The translations under genes were made by a program, and so were the position numbers. A model generated the notes under the pieces. That model searched no databases. It was not told the DNA's origin and was given only the letters and a program-made list of their open reading frames with translations. Below, piece by piece: positions 19,301-28,000 of a stretch of 64,000 nt of DNA. Origin of the DNA: Xiphophorus maculatus (taxonomy: Eukaryota > Chordata > Actinopteri > Cyprinodontiformes > Poeciliidae); contig NC_036447.1 of the NCBI RefSeq assembly GCF_002775205.1, forward strand, positions 9,412,501 to 9,476,500, in the 5' to 3' direction. How positions within the stretch are numbered: position 1 is the stretch's first letter; each line of letters begins with the position of its first letter.

Positions 19301-22300
19301 GGATTCCGCCAGACGTTCCCAGCAGACCCTCACAACACGTTTGGGCCTGCCAGTTCTGACCGGCATCCTCCCCCACCACTGGAGACAACTCACCACCAGG
19401 TAGTGGTAAGTGGACAGCTCCGCACTTCTTCACCCGAGTGTCCAAGACATACGGCTGCAGATCTGATGAAACGATGACAAAGTCGATCATCAAACTGCGG
19501 CCTAGGGTATCCTGGTGCCAATTGGTGCCTGGTGACAACCTCATGCCTGAACATGGTGTTTGTTATGGACAATCCGTGACGAGCACAGAAGTCCAACAAC
19601 AGAACACCACTCAAGTTCAGATCAGGGGGGCTGTTTCGCCCAACCATGCCCCTCCAGGTCTCACTGTCATTCCCACGTGAGCATTGAAGTCCCCCAGCAG
19701 AACAAGGGAGTCCCCAGGAGGGGCACTCTCCAGTACCCCCTCTAAGAATTCCAAGAAGGGTGGGTAATCTGAACTGTCGTTCGGTCCGTAAGCACAACAA
19801 CAGTCAGGACCCGTTTCCCCCACCCGTAGGCGGAGGGAAGCTACCCTCTCATTCACCGGGGTAAACCCCAACATACAGGCGCCGAGATGGGGAGCCACAA
19901 GTATGCCCATTCCTGCCCGACGCCTCTCACCGTGGGCAACTCCAGAGTGGAAGTATGTCCAGTCCCTCTCAAGGAGACTGGTTCCAGAACCAGAGCCATG
20001 CGTCGAGGTGAGACAGACTATTTCTAGCCGGAACCTCTCAACCTCACACACTAGCTCTGGCTCCTTCCCCATCAGAGAGGTGACATTCCACGTCCCAAGA
20101 GCCAGCTTCTGCAACCGAGAATCGGACCTCTGCCACCCATCACCCATTGTACCCGACCCCTTTGGCCCCTCTCATAGGTGGTGGGCCCATGGGAGGGGGG
20201 ACCCATGTTTCCTCTTCGGGCTGAGCCCAGCCAGGCTCCATGGGAAAAAGCCCGGCCACCAGGCGTTCGCCATCGTGCCCCCCCCTCCAGTCCTGGCTCC
20301 AGAGTGGGGCCCCGGTGACCCGCGTCCAGGCGAGGGAACACGAAGTCCAAAGTTTCCGTTCATCATAGGGGTCTTCGGAGTCTTATATTATGACCACAAA
20401 CTTGTATGTGGTTTTCCAAATCTGTATTTGTGTTTAGCCCCTCTTTATTCCAGTAGATCTAAGTAAAACAAAAATGGGACCCAATAAAATCCTTGGGCTT
20501 AAAGGTTTGCAGAAGAAAATTAATGAAAACCTGCATCAGATAGATCAAGAAACTGCAGCAGATAGGTTAGGGAGAATGTTCTGTAGATGTCTGAAGCAGG
20601 GTTAGAATATAAAGCGATACCCTAAGCTTGCAACATGTCATGGAGCTCTCTTCGATGAAAATCTATTTTTTTACCCACTCAGCAATAAAGTAGACATGCA
20701 AAAATCATTTTGTTTTACAGGTCTAAAATATAAAAAGGGTTTTGTAGTTTTGCCCTATAAAGAAACATATCAGATTCCAAATTATTTCGGGTGTCTTGAC
20801 TAATTAAAATTTTTCCTGTCTATTCTCAGCAACATGCTGCAACAAATGTTTAGTGCATTTAGCCGAATAAGTTAAGTCAATTCAGATTTGGGTGCACTCA
20901 GGTCAGCTTTTGAGTTAAAGTTACTAGATATCTGTGACCTTATTTAAAATGAAGGCATAATTTAACTTATTCTAGAACTTTTGTTTTTTTTGTTTTTTTC
21001 TTATGTCAGCTTTTCATTCTCAGAGCAAGTTCAAGAGGTGACTCTATCATTGCACCCACTGTAACCTTGATTTGTGTGTTTGCTAATCTGGTTCTCAGGT
21101 CATTTACTGGGACGTGATGGGCGGCACAAACATCAGAGAACGGGAGGACGCAGAGACAGGGGTCTACAACAGCATACATACCACACAAGAAGGCAGCCAC
21201 TTTGTGACAGGTCTGTTGCTCTTACATTGTATCAGCAGCATTTCTAATTTGAGCCAAGTCTAGTGTGCTTGTTCTTTTGTGGTTTATTGCTAATCACATG
21301 CAGTTCTGGTCAGAAGTTTGCATACAGTGGTATGAAAGAGCATTATTATTTTCTGTTATAAATTTCTCCTTTAATGCAAATTGTTGAAATGATCCACATT
21401 TGAGGAATTTGGAACATTCGTGCAACAGCGTCTCAATCAAATTTAAACCCCAACTTTCAGCAGGCCACTCTAAAACCTCCATGTAGTTTTTTTTCAGAGA
21501 TGGAGTCGCTGGTGTGCTTTAGTTCATTGCCCTGGTGCATAATCCAAAGGGTCTTGGGCTCAATGTCATGAACTGAAGACTAGAGAATTTTTTTCAGGAT
21601 TTTCTCGGAGAGATCAGGATTCATGATTCGATCAGCGATGGCAAGTTATCCATGTCATGACGGTTGGGACCATCTCAGCCCATGTTGATGTTAAACTGGT
21701 GTTCAGCATCCTAAGCTTTGGTGGTTCCCTGGTTATTCCCAGCATTCCTTTCATCACAGAGCAATCGTTGGGATCAGATAAGAACCTGGACAACAATCCC
21801 AAATAAACATCAAAATTGCCTTTACATTAGATATAGCAGGGTAACTTTAGGCTTCTGTGATGTCATCCCCAAAGCCCATTCTTTGAAAAAACACCACAGT
21901 AAATTCAAACTTGTGTACCGAAAAGCTTGCTTTAAAAATGTGTATTGTTAAAAACCCTTAGTTAATTTGACAATCATGCCCAAGATAAGTGTATATAAAC
22001 TTCTGAACTGATGAAAGAACTGTAGATAGCTACGATCATCATACATCTGCTCTTTCTTCGTTCCACCAGATTGTGGTGATTTTTTTGTGCCTACAGAATC
22101 ACAGGGGTTTTAAGAGAAAAAAAAAAGTTGTCCTAAGCTACTAATTCCTGATATTTTTGATTTGGCTTGTTTTTCCTCTTGTATCTCATTGAGCGTGTTT
22201 CATCTATTCAGAGCCCATGTTTTCTCCTCCCCTGCTGACACTGTAAGACAATTTTACAGCTTTCTTTCATGTTATTAATACATTTTTCTCCTTGTTTTGG

Positions 22301-22488
22301 CAGGTGGAGAAGACAAGCGGGTGAAGGTGTGGGACTATATGCAAGGAAAAATAACCCACATAAGTATGCCTGCTGGAGCCTGTATTACCTGCACCAGGAT
22401 CTGCACCTTGAACCGCATCCTGGTCAGCACCAGTGCAGACGGAGGCATTTGGCTGTGGAAGTTCCCCCACCTTGCCTCTTCCTCTTAA
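7313..22488 (+). CDS. cfap52: Cilia- and flagella-associated protein 52 (WDR16), complete, 14 exons
   Basis: Fourteen exons with GT-AG borders join in frame to 612 codons, close to the 620 residues I recall for human CFAP52. The exons are 7313-7364, 8066-8265, 8340-8476, 8602-8724, 9678-9771, 9906-10022, 10478-10578, 10653-10823, 11949-12097, 12763-12905, 13136-13287, 14441-14543, 21099-21210 and 22304-22488. The product starts LELDALIGFNG-like and ends in a WD repeat (GGIWLWKFPH), and most exons carry WD40 signatures such as RVWKF, IRVWM and IIWDLV. CFAP52 is a WD-repeat protein of motile cilia and flagella, a microtubule inner protein of doublet microtubules, needed for beating. No stops, frameshifts or lost splice sites were seen. 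Most introns are short (about 70 bases to 1.4 kb); intron 12 is 6.5 kb and full of mobile elements. Same-strand USP43 follows 1.9 kb downstream. Confidence 0.95.
8066..8265 (+). CDS. cfap52: cfap52 exon 2
   Basis: Residues 18-84. VPFGLKLHPDRKHLIYPLGS opens the first WD40 unit. The exon ends GQVNFMGFQ, a conserved family segment, in phase 0. Confidence 0.92.
8340..8476 (+). CDS. cfap52: cfap52 exon 3
   Basis: Residues 85-129 plus two bases, with APVIIWNYAERTIHVEL and AFSPSEKYLVSLGGKDDC. The intron before it is only 74 bases. Confidence 0.92.
8602..8724 (+). CDS. cfap52: cfap52 exon 4
   Basis: Residues 130-170, with IFVWNVETKQLICRNKAS and TIFASAG. Donor GCAG|GTGGGT. Confidence 0.9.
9334..9373. 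repeat. Perfect 40-bp palindrome in cfap52 intron 4
   Basis: ATATTTTCCTCATTTCATTA is followed directly by its exact reverse complement, with no spacer. The flanking bases do not pair. It could extrude as a cruciform. No target duplication is evident. Confidence 0.9.
9678..9771 (+). CDS. cfap52: cfap52 exon 5
   Basis: Residues 171-202, beginning SLTLRVWKFVNERILPTDCW. Acceptor ATGCCAG|C, donor GAG|GTATGA, phase 0 end. Confidence 0.9.
9906..10022 (+). CDS. cfap52: cfap52 exon 6
   Basis: Residues 203-241, beginning ISEDNRYMYCATLSGDIMKI. The acceptor follows a T11 tract, and both ends are in phase 0. Confidence 0.9.
10478..10578 (+). CDS. cfap52: cfap52 exon 7
   Basis: Residues 242-274 plus two bases, with LLESGDLLVGSGSGILALCS, which matches the conserved LLVGSG segment. 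The acceptor TGTTAAG is weak. Confidence 0.88.
10653..10823 (+). CDS. cfap52: cfap52 exon 8
   Basis: Residues 275-331, with EIQLENAVTSIAIS and FYVGTEEAQMYRL, matching the conserved VGTEES-IYR region. The intron before it is 74 bases. Confidence 0.9.
11949..12097 (+). CDS. cfap52: cfap52 exon 9
   Basis: Residues 332-381, with KLFATCSGEEIRVWM and RITVPNVTCNAIDFMHDD. The phase 1 end is followed by GTGAGA. Confidence 0.92.
12150..12310. repeat. Remnant of dispersed DNA-transposon repeat (family A, copy 2)
   Basis: TTTATCACATTGCAACTACA, then CAACATATTTTGTTGGGAT, then GACCAACACAAAGTG and GGAGGAAAATGATACATG. This word order is the same as in the Tc1-like element at 38021-38800. It lies in cfap52 intron 9. 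Confidence 0.6.
12763..12905 (+). CDS. cfap52: cfap52 exon 10
   Basis: Residues 382-429, with AWSDGNIRRFGMKGQL, VINNAH and RIISGGGEGK, all conserved family segments. Confidence 0.92.
13136..13287 (+). CDS. cfap52: cfap52 exon 11
   Basis: Residues 430-479 plus two bases, from MHVWELLPHTHQIL to DGFCIIWDL. This is a complete WD40 blade ending in WD. Confidence 0.92.
13935..14014 (-). repeat. tRNA-derived SINE-like head
   Basis: Read on the - strand it has a TGGATCAGTTGG block resembling a pol III A box, and GGTTCAATTCC about 40 bases later, a good B box. The ends do not pair as a tRNA acceptor stem, so it is not a functional tRNA gene. It lies in cfap52 intron 11. Confidence 0.5.
14441..14543 (+). 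CDS. cfap52: cfap52 exon 12
   Basis: Residues 480-514, with TLFRNVCYHPDGYQIVTCGT. Upstream of the 6.5-kb intron 12. Confidence 0.92.
14830..15190. repeat. Putative hAT-like non-autonomous element remnant
   Basis: Runs from a TTTATCACAATATTTTGTGG-like segment through AACAATAAAAGTGATGATG to GATAAATGACGAACGATATG and CCAACCCTA. I recall this pattern from abundant teleost hAT MITEs. The left end and target duplication were not found. Confidence 0.35.
15448..15504 (+). other. Imperfect stem-loop
   Basis: CTGTGCTTCTCTCTGCTGC pairs, with one bulge and a mismatch, with GCAGCAGGGAGAGCACAG across a 20-base loop. The size resembles a short pre-miRNA-like hairpin, but nothing else supports that. Confidence 0.35.
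16510..16640 (+). pseudogene. Decayed reverse-transcriptase fragment
   Basis: One frame reads IGTPQGSVLGP followed by a stop. After a frame change it reads MYAEDTNVYVQ. These are the GTPQGSVLGP block and the catalytic YADD block of non-LTR reverse transcriptases, here YAED. The block is shorter than in an intact enzyme and has lost frame, so it is an old LINE scrap. Confidence 0.6.
17521..17625. repeat. Compound pentanucleotide microsatellite (TATAA)n-(TATCA)n
   Basis: About eleven TATAA units switch at about 17575 to about nine TATCA units, with no interruption. Both blocks are nearly pure. Confidence 0.95.
18050..18285. repeat. Fragment of a dispersed teleost repeat
   Basis: I recall this stretch, with TTTTTCATAGTTCTTTTGAG, TAGGAACAGTGACTCTGGTA and GATGTTGGACGAGAAAGC, as part of a common teleost DNA-transposon-like repeat. 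It stops abruptly where LINE sequence begins at about 18286. Confidence 0.35.
18286..20375 (-). mobile_element. Non-LTR retrotransposon (APE-RT LINE), 5' part, inactivated
   Basis: Read on the - strand from about 20375, a GC-rich leader is followed by an AP-endonuclease domain (LALGTWNVTSLMGKEPEL, VLLGDFNAHVG, SDLQPYVLDTRVK), a linker with CWERLAESPVRRSFN, and the start of the reverse transcriptase (VVPLFKKGDRRVCSNYRGV, EEQCGFRPGRGTLDQLYTL). The copy then ends before the RT active site. Many frameshifts split it into short frames. It is antisense to cfap52 within intron 12. The clade is not assigned with confidence. Confidence 0.85.
21099..21210 (+). CDS. cfap52: cfap52 exon 13
   Basis: Residues 515-551, VIYWDVMGGTNIRE and EGSHFVTG. 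Acceptor GTTCTCAG|G, donor ACAG|GTCTGT, phase 1 end. Confidence 0.92.
21296..22010. mobile_element. DNA-transposon remnant with decayed terminal repeats
   Basis: The left end CAGTTCTGGTCAGAAGTTTG and the right end, which on the other strand reads CAGTTCAGAAGTTTATATAC, are diverged inverted repeats of the Sleeping-Beauty-like CAGTT-type ends. The interior is non-coding and old. The flanking bases no longer show a clean TA duplication. It lies in cfap52 intron 13. Confidence 0.55.
22304..22488 (+). CDS. cfap52: cfap52 exon 14 (last coding)
   Basis: Residues 552-612 and the TAA stop, with GEDKRVKVWDYMQGKITHIS and STSADGGIWLWKFPH. The 3' UTR follows, but no canonical AATAAA was seen close to the stop. 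Confidence 0.93.
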
Positions 22489-22717
22489 ACAAAGAAATTC
22501 AAGCCAAAAAACTCACTGCCAGTTGTTGCACACTGATTGATATAACCAGTTATTAGGTTTAGGGAGTATTTTCTTTTCCTATATGGGCAGGTTGGTTTGA
22601 ATTATTTACCTAGAAGTAAAATAATCAGTTGAAAGATGCTTTTTGTATTTAGTCTGATCCTTATTGGTGATCTTAAGCCTTTCAGGGATACATAGATTTA
22701 GCGTCATTTATCACCTA

Positions 22718-23712
22718 TAGACTACCTGATCCAAAATAGGTCAAACACTCTTATATTTTATTGGACCGCCTTTAACTATGTTTATAGCACACATTTGCCG
22801 TGGTAGTGTTTCAATGCACTTCTGGAATGTCACAAGTGTTTAGACCTAGATAAGGTCTAAACTCTGTTATCATCAATCCAAAATGTCTGATGGTCATTAA
22901 TAATTTCAGCCTGATGAAGCTTGGCATTGTCATCTTGTTATATCCCCATACATGGTATATCCCCCATGTCATCAGCGAAGAAACAATCCATTGATGGACT
23001 AACTTGGTCATTCAGTATATTCAGGTAGTCAACATTATGATGTTGCTGAACCTGGACCTGACCACTTGCAGCAACCCCAGATTATAGCGCTGCCCCACAG
23101 GCACTTGGTATGATTGGTGCATCACATCATCTGCCTCTCTTCTAATACTGATGCGGCCATCACTGTGGAAAAAGGTAAATCTTTTTCCACAGATCACAAG
23201 ACCTTCTTACATCGCTCTAGAGTTCAATCTTTATACTCTCATGCAAATTGAAACTATTTTTTCCAGTTAGCCTGACTGACCAATGGCTTTCTTATGTCTA
23301 CACAGCCATTGAGTCCTAATCTCTTGAGTTCTTTTCACATTGCGTGTGTGGAGATGCTTTCTTTCACTATTTGACATCACCAAGAGTTTACTTAATCATG
23401 GTCATTCAGGGGTTTTTTTCCAACCACATTTCATACTCAAACTCGATGGCTCCCCACTTCTTTGACTTTTTAACAATGTTTTAGACAGTTAACTGAGTGT
23501 TATAATTTGTGCAATCTCCTCGGATGTTGTCATGCTTCATAACAATAATTTGACCTTACAGATTAACATCTTCTACACAACCACGGAATGCATCTTTCCA
23601 CATGGTTGTTTAAGATTGCATCAGCTGGGGATAAATAACTTGTTATCTGCTGGGGGACTCAGTTGCACTAAGGAGGCTTTCTTTTTTTAGGCCAGGCCAA
23701 TTTGGACTAATT
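22718..23712 (-). pseudogene. Tc1-like transposase remnant
   Basis: The - strand matches, in diverged form, a Tc1-like transposon I recognise from teleosts. Recognised blocks on the + strand include TTATTGGACCGCCTTTAAC, CAACCCCAGATTATAGCGCT, CAGATCACAAGACCTTCTTA and TTTTTTCCAACCACATTTC. These correspond to transposase blocks such as the WGCCSW region and the WSDES-like region. Indels and stops prevent any long frame. The outer ends near ACTACCTGATCCAAAATAGG and TTAGGCCAGGCCAATTTGG look like worn inverted repeats. Confidence 0.65.
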
Positions 23713-23999
23713 CAGAAGTAGTTTTGATGTTGTTCCTCTGACACTGAAAGATAGATTCAACCAAGACAGGTCATTGGTGGTTTCTCCACTACTTTTTGGA
23801 AAATCAAGGCAGGCTATGATGTAATTGATCCTACAGGGGGCAGCTTAAGGCTATAGAGCTTTGACACCTAATCTAGTCAACTTCCTTCTTCCCAGTGTTT
23901 TACAAACGTTTAAAGTTGAAGGTAAACTCAGCAGTTCATTGGAGCAACTCATTCATGTTTTAGTTCTGGCCAAAGTGTGTGATCAAGCTCTTTGTCCTA

Positions 24000-24413
24000 A
24001 GAGTGACCATAAGAATGAAACCTTCAAATAGCTCCCTGCGGGTCCATGAGCAGACTAGGAGAGAGGGATAACAGCGGGGTAAGGCGAGTCAAAGACCGCC
24101 AGACGCTCATTCATCACGGAGAGCCGTCCATGAGGAAGTGCACCTCACTGGAGCTGCGCTGTGCGGGAAGACAAGCCGCTCTGCTCGGTGCGGAGATCGT
24201 GACCCATCGAAATGTGATAAGATGTCTGGGGGATCATGTCAGTGATCATGTGCCTTATTGGCACCGAGCCGGTGGCTGCTGAGCCGTAAGGTGTGTGGAG
24301 TGGAGGGGGAAGTAAAGCTGAGGAGGAGGGGTGGACAGCCTGGCAGACAGGTGCACTCCTGTTCTCAATCTTCTTTCATTTTCTCTCGGTCCCGTTCAGC
24401 GACTGCATGAGCC
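24000..24413 (+). promoter_or_regulatory. Presumed usp43 promoter / 5' UTR region
   Basis: The local base composition is richer in G and C than the DNA around it and lies just upstream of the usp43 ATG. No TATA box stands out. A CCCGTTCAG|C at 24391-24401 could be a splice acceptor, in which case the first 15 or so bases before the ATG belong to a second exon. The transcription start is not placed. Confidence 0.3.
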
Positions 24414-24880
24414 ATGGACAGCCGCAAGGAGAGCAACACAAGAAAACAGTCGATGAAATCCAAATCGTCGAAGGAGCAGAAATACAGAAGTGGAAAGTTC
24501 GTCAGGAGGAAATCGCTGCGTTCTTTTGGGAATTTCATGGGAAGGATCCTGAAAACTTTGGGCACTTTAGCGCACTTGGGCGACGCAGAGCCGCCGGACG
24601 CGGAGGAGGACGACGGCGGCTTCGTGCGGAGCGCCTCGGGCGGCTGCGATTTCTCGCAGACCTCCAGGGAGGGAGCCGCGAAGAGGGGCTCCGCGGTGTC
24701 CTCCTATCACGGCTCGGTGAAGGAGAGGCTGTCGTGGTGCTACGGCGACAAGACTCCCGGCGTGTTGGGACTGAAGAACCACGGGAACACCTGCTTCATG
24801 AATGCCGTGGTCCAGTGTCTCAGCAACACGGACCTGCTGGCCGAATACCTCGGGCTGGGGCAGTACAAGTCGGATATTAG
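24407..24880 (+). other. Out-of-frame upstream ATG overlapping usp43 exon 1
   Basis: An ATG at 24407 lies seven bases before the usp43 ATG in another frame and stays open for 157 codons, to TGA or similar at 24878-24880. Its context (GACTGCATGA) is weaker than that of the main ATG (GCCATGG). The product is Arg/Gly-rich, as expected from a GC-rich exon read out of frame, so it is not called a gene. Confidence 0.35.
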
Positions 24881-25016
24881 CAGCGGGAGGGCGAACGGTG
24901 AGGTGAGGGCGGATGAGGCGCGGAGCTCCGAGGGTGAAGTAACCGAGCAGCTGGCGTCGCTGGTTCGAGCGCTGTGGACGCTGGACTACACCCCGCAAAT
25001 GTCTGGAGAGTTCAAG
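24414..25016 (+). CDS. usp43: usp43 exon 1 (first coding)
   Basis: 201 codons, starting MDSRKESNTRKQSMKSKSS and ending TPQMSGEFK in phase 0 at AAG|GTGAGA. It carries the Cys box with C127 and LVRALWTLDYTPQ. The GC content is visibly higher than that of the flanking introns. Confidence 0.93.
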
Positions 25017-28000
25017 GTGAGAACAGGGGCTGCTAATAAGTGTTTTGTCTGTGGAAGGGCCCGGAAATTTGTTTTGAGTTTTGTTTTCCTCCAACAAGTT
25101 TAAAATTAGATGGAGGTGGAGCTAGCTAAAATGAGACACTGCTGGGTAAACAAAACCACAAAACTGTTACAACGAAAAGATAAGACGTTATTCTGGGGTG
25201 TATTTTTACCCTCACTTACAAATGTATACTTAGAACAGAACAACATGTTTAATGACATGGGGTTTGCACTACACATTTTCTCTTAAGTCTGAAGATTTTA
25301 CTAAAAGAACAAACTTCTCATTGTCCTTTGTTGGTAGTTTGGTTGATGACAACACAACAGGCACAGCAATGTAATTTGTTGTGTATAAAATTCTTATCTA
25401 TTTTGTAAAATATGCAAATGTGACATGTCACTACAATGCCCACTACTAAATAGACACAATTTTGCAGCACATGAGAAGATTGTCCTATATGTTTCAAAAA
25501 TGTCCTGTCTGAGACACTCCCACGTCTGTAAACTTCTAGTTGGGTTTGAGATTTTCCTGAAACAGTTGTAAAACAGAACACTTTTTCCTTGACATTGTTT
25601 ATAGTTTCATCTCAGTCATTTGTAACTTAAGTCTACATTTGAAGTTTAATGGACACTAAGCGGACAAAAGGAAACGTGGAAATAACATTGTTATATTTTT
25701 TAAAACAGAAAGAAGGGAGGAGTGGGAATATGCCAAGTGGGCCTCTGTCATTTTTTTATTCTTTAAATACCTTTGGACATCCAGTTCACATGGAGTTTAA
25801 AGCAATCTGTTTCATAGTAGTTAGATTGCCCTGGTCATGTTCACAAAAGGCTACTTAGTGTCTTATTGTTGCCAAAATGTCCTGAAATCTATGCAGACTC
25901 CCCATGTTTGGTTTAAGCATTTTCCTGCCTCCAGAAAGAATACAAATAAACTTTCCTGAAAGAGTCATTTCTTTAAAAGTGTAAAAATAAAAAGTGAAAA
26001 ATAAATAAAGGAGTTACTGTAAATGCCTGATGCAATGTATCTGGCCTGTACATGCAGAAGCTTGTTTTTGCTTGGTCAATTTTATCGTAAATAAATGTTT
26101 TACAACATACTAATCAAAACAAATAGAAATACTGACCATGTTGACCAACTGTTTGTACTAAGTTTATTTTTATTGAAGATTTAGTTTGTTGCTTTAATGA
26201 AAAGAAAAGGGCCACTTTCTTAGCAACGGAAACATGCTCATCATTGTATGTGATAAAGTTATCAGCTGGTGTCCTTTGAAAGCATGGCCAAATCGCTGCC
26301 CTGATTTTGCAGTAGAGTTTAAAGAGACTGGAAAAAATTATTTGATTCAAAGTCCTAACTTCCTAGCTGTTCCTAGGTATACTTTTTTCTTAACCAGAAG
26401 AACAAAGCAAGAAAGCATCTTGTATAGACTGATATAGAAATTGGTATCCACATTTAGCAAGCAAAATAAAATACCCCCCCCCCCCCCACACACACACACA
26501 CACCTTAAGAAAGTCTTTGATTTCTGTATGTTTATTGCCCAATTTTTGTATTGAAGTTATCCTTACTTTTTGTTCATCATGTTTTATCATGACAAAAACT
26601 ATGTAGACAATCAATTTATTTGACAAAAGCTAAATGGACAAAAATTATGTTATTTTGTCTTTCCTCTGCTTTGGTTTAATTTAGGAATGCAGACATTAGA
26701 GATTTGGCTTTGACTCTCAGCTCTTTGTATTTCTAAAGATTGAACTGTTAACAGATTCTCACTTCTCCCTTATGAATTACAATAACTGTTCAATCCTAAT
26801 TATCATGTAACTTTTTTGTAGCTCACTAATTAATCTAAAATTACTCATTTTTTCATCTTAATTTTTTAATTGAAAGAAAATATACACTTTAAATTCCAAG
26901 AATCTGTCCAAACATTTTAGATCATATGTTGATTGGAAGGATGGCTGAAAATCTCTTCCTAAACATATTAAATATATTTTTGGTGATATTTGCTTGATTA
27001 TATGCACTTAAAATTATGTAGTGTAATTTGGGCTGAGCATTTCTGGGTCTATTTTAACCAGTCTACATTTGACAGTGTCATAGGGTTAAATCCCAAGCTA
27101 TAAATGCAAGGTACAGAATAGTACAACTATGACTTGGAGTTACTTTTGTAAATCTATCTGAAATGCATTAAGCCTGCAGCTTATTGGGATCTCTGTGTTT
27201 TTCGAAACATACTTTAGTTGTCTTGAGTTGTCCTGTCTGTGGACTGAACTTAGCAGCTCCACTAAAATGAAATGTGCGTATTGAACAGAGCCATGACATT
27301 AGGATCCATAGAGAGAAGATTCTGCAAAATCCTAGCTTGGATTGTTCACACAGCTTCTTCACGTGTGAATCTAGTTCCATTCAGAGAGAGAGAGAGAGAA
27401 AAAAAAACAGATGAAACCTGTTGATACAGCCCTGTTTGTAGCTCAGTGCCTTACCAGCCTGACAGGTATGTATGTAGCTATTTGTCTAGAAGATTTTGAT
27501 CAATGACGAGGTTTGTAAGTTGCACAGTTATCAGAGAAATGTAAGGTGTGAAGATTACTGATTGTGGTTTAGACGACTCAGTGCCTATCTGCTTTTGAAC
27601 TGTGGCTTTAAATCCTTTATACCTGTTCAATTAGTAGTAGTTTTGTGTGCACATTCCATCTGTTTACCGACTCTACTCTGCCTGGATTATCTTTGTTTTA
27701 CCTACCTGTTCCAGTCCTCTGAATGGTTTGACTGCATTCCTGGACTTTCCTAAGTGATAACAGCAGACAAGGATCTGTATCTAAGATAAACAATCTGTTG
27801 TAGATGGGTGACTACTCTACATTAAGGTCTTTACATGATAAATGGCTTCATCAGCCGCAGGTGTCCAAGAAGAGATGGTGACTCGGTGAACCAGTTGGCT
27901 TAATGATTAGGAACTACACAGAGGTTAAAGTATGAGGGAGGTGAATACAGACAATGTTGAGATCAGTGATTCAACATTTTTCTCAATGTTGTCTAAGTAA

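Larger units (their letters stand above)
14544..21098. other. cfap52 intron 12 (6.5 kb), mobile-element rich
   Basis: This intron is several times longer than the others of the gene. It holds a family A scrap (about 14620-14690), a hAT-like remnant (about 14830-15190), a hairpin (15448-15504), a decayed RT piece (16510-16640), a pentanucleotide array (17521-17625), a repeat fragment (18050-18285) and a 2.1-kb LINE copy (18286-20375). No further exon is needed, because exons 12 and 13 join in phase 0. Confidence 0.75.
22489..24413. other. Intergenic region cfap52 - usp43
   Basis: Begins with the cfap52 3' UTR, then a Tc1-like transposase remnant (22718-23712), then unassigned sequence. The last 400 bases become GC-richer and probably include the usp43 promoter and 5' UTR. 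Confidence 0.6.

Noticed and set aside
18839-19903. Long + strand open frames in the LINE region (for example 212 codons at 18839-19477)
   Set aside because: They are antisense shadows of the GC-rich LINE coding strand; the - strand frames carry the recognised endonuclease and RT motifs.
24567-25097. 176-codon - strand frame opposite usp43 exon 1
   Set aside because: It is the reverse shadow of a GC-rich exon whose + strand encodes the USP Cys box; no domain is visible in it.
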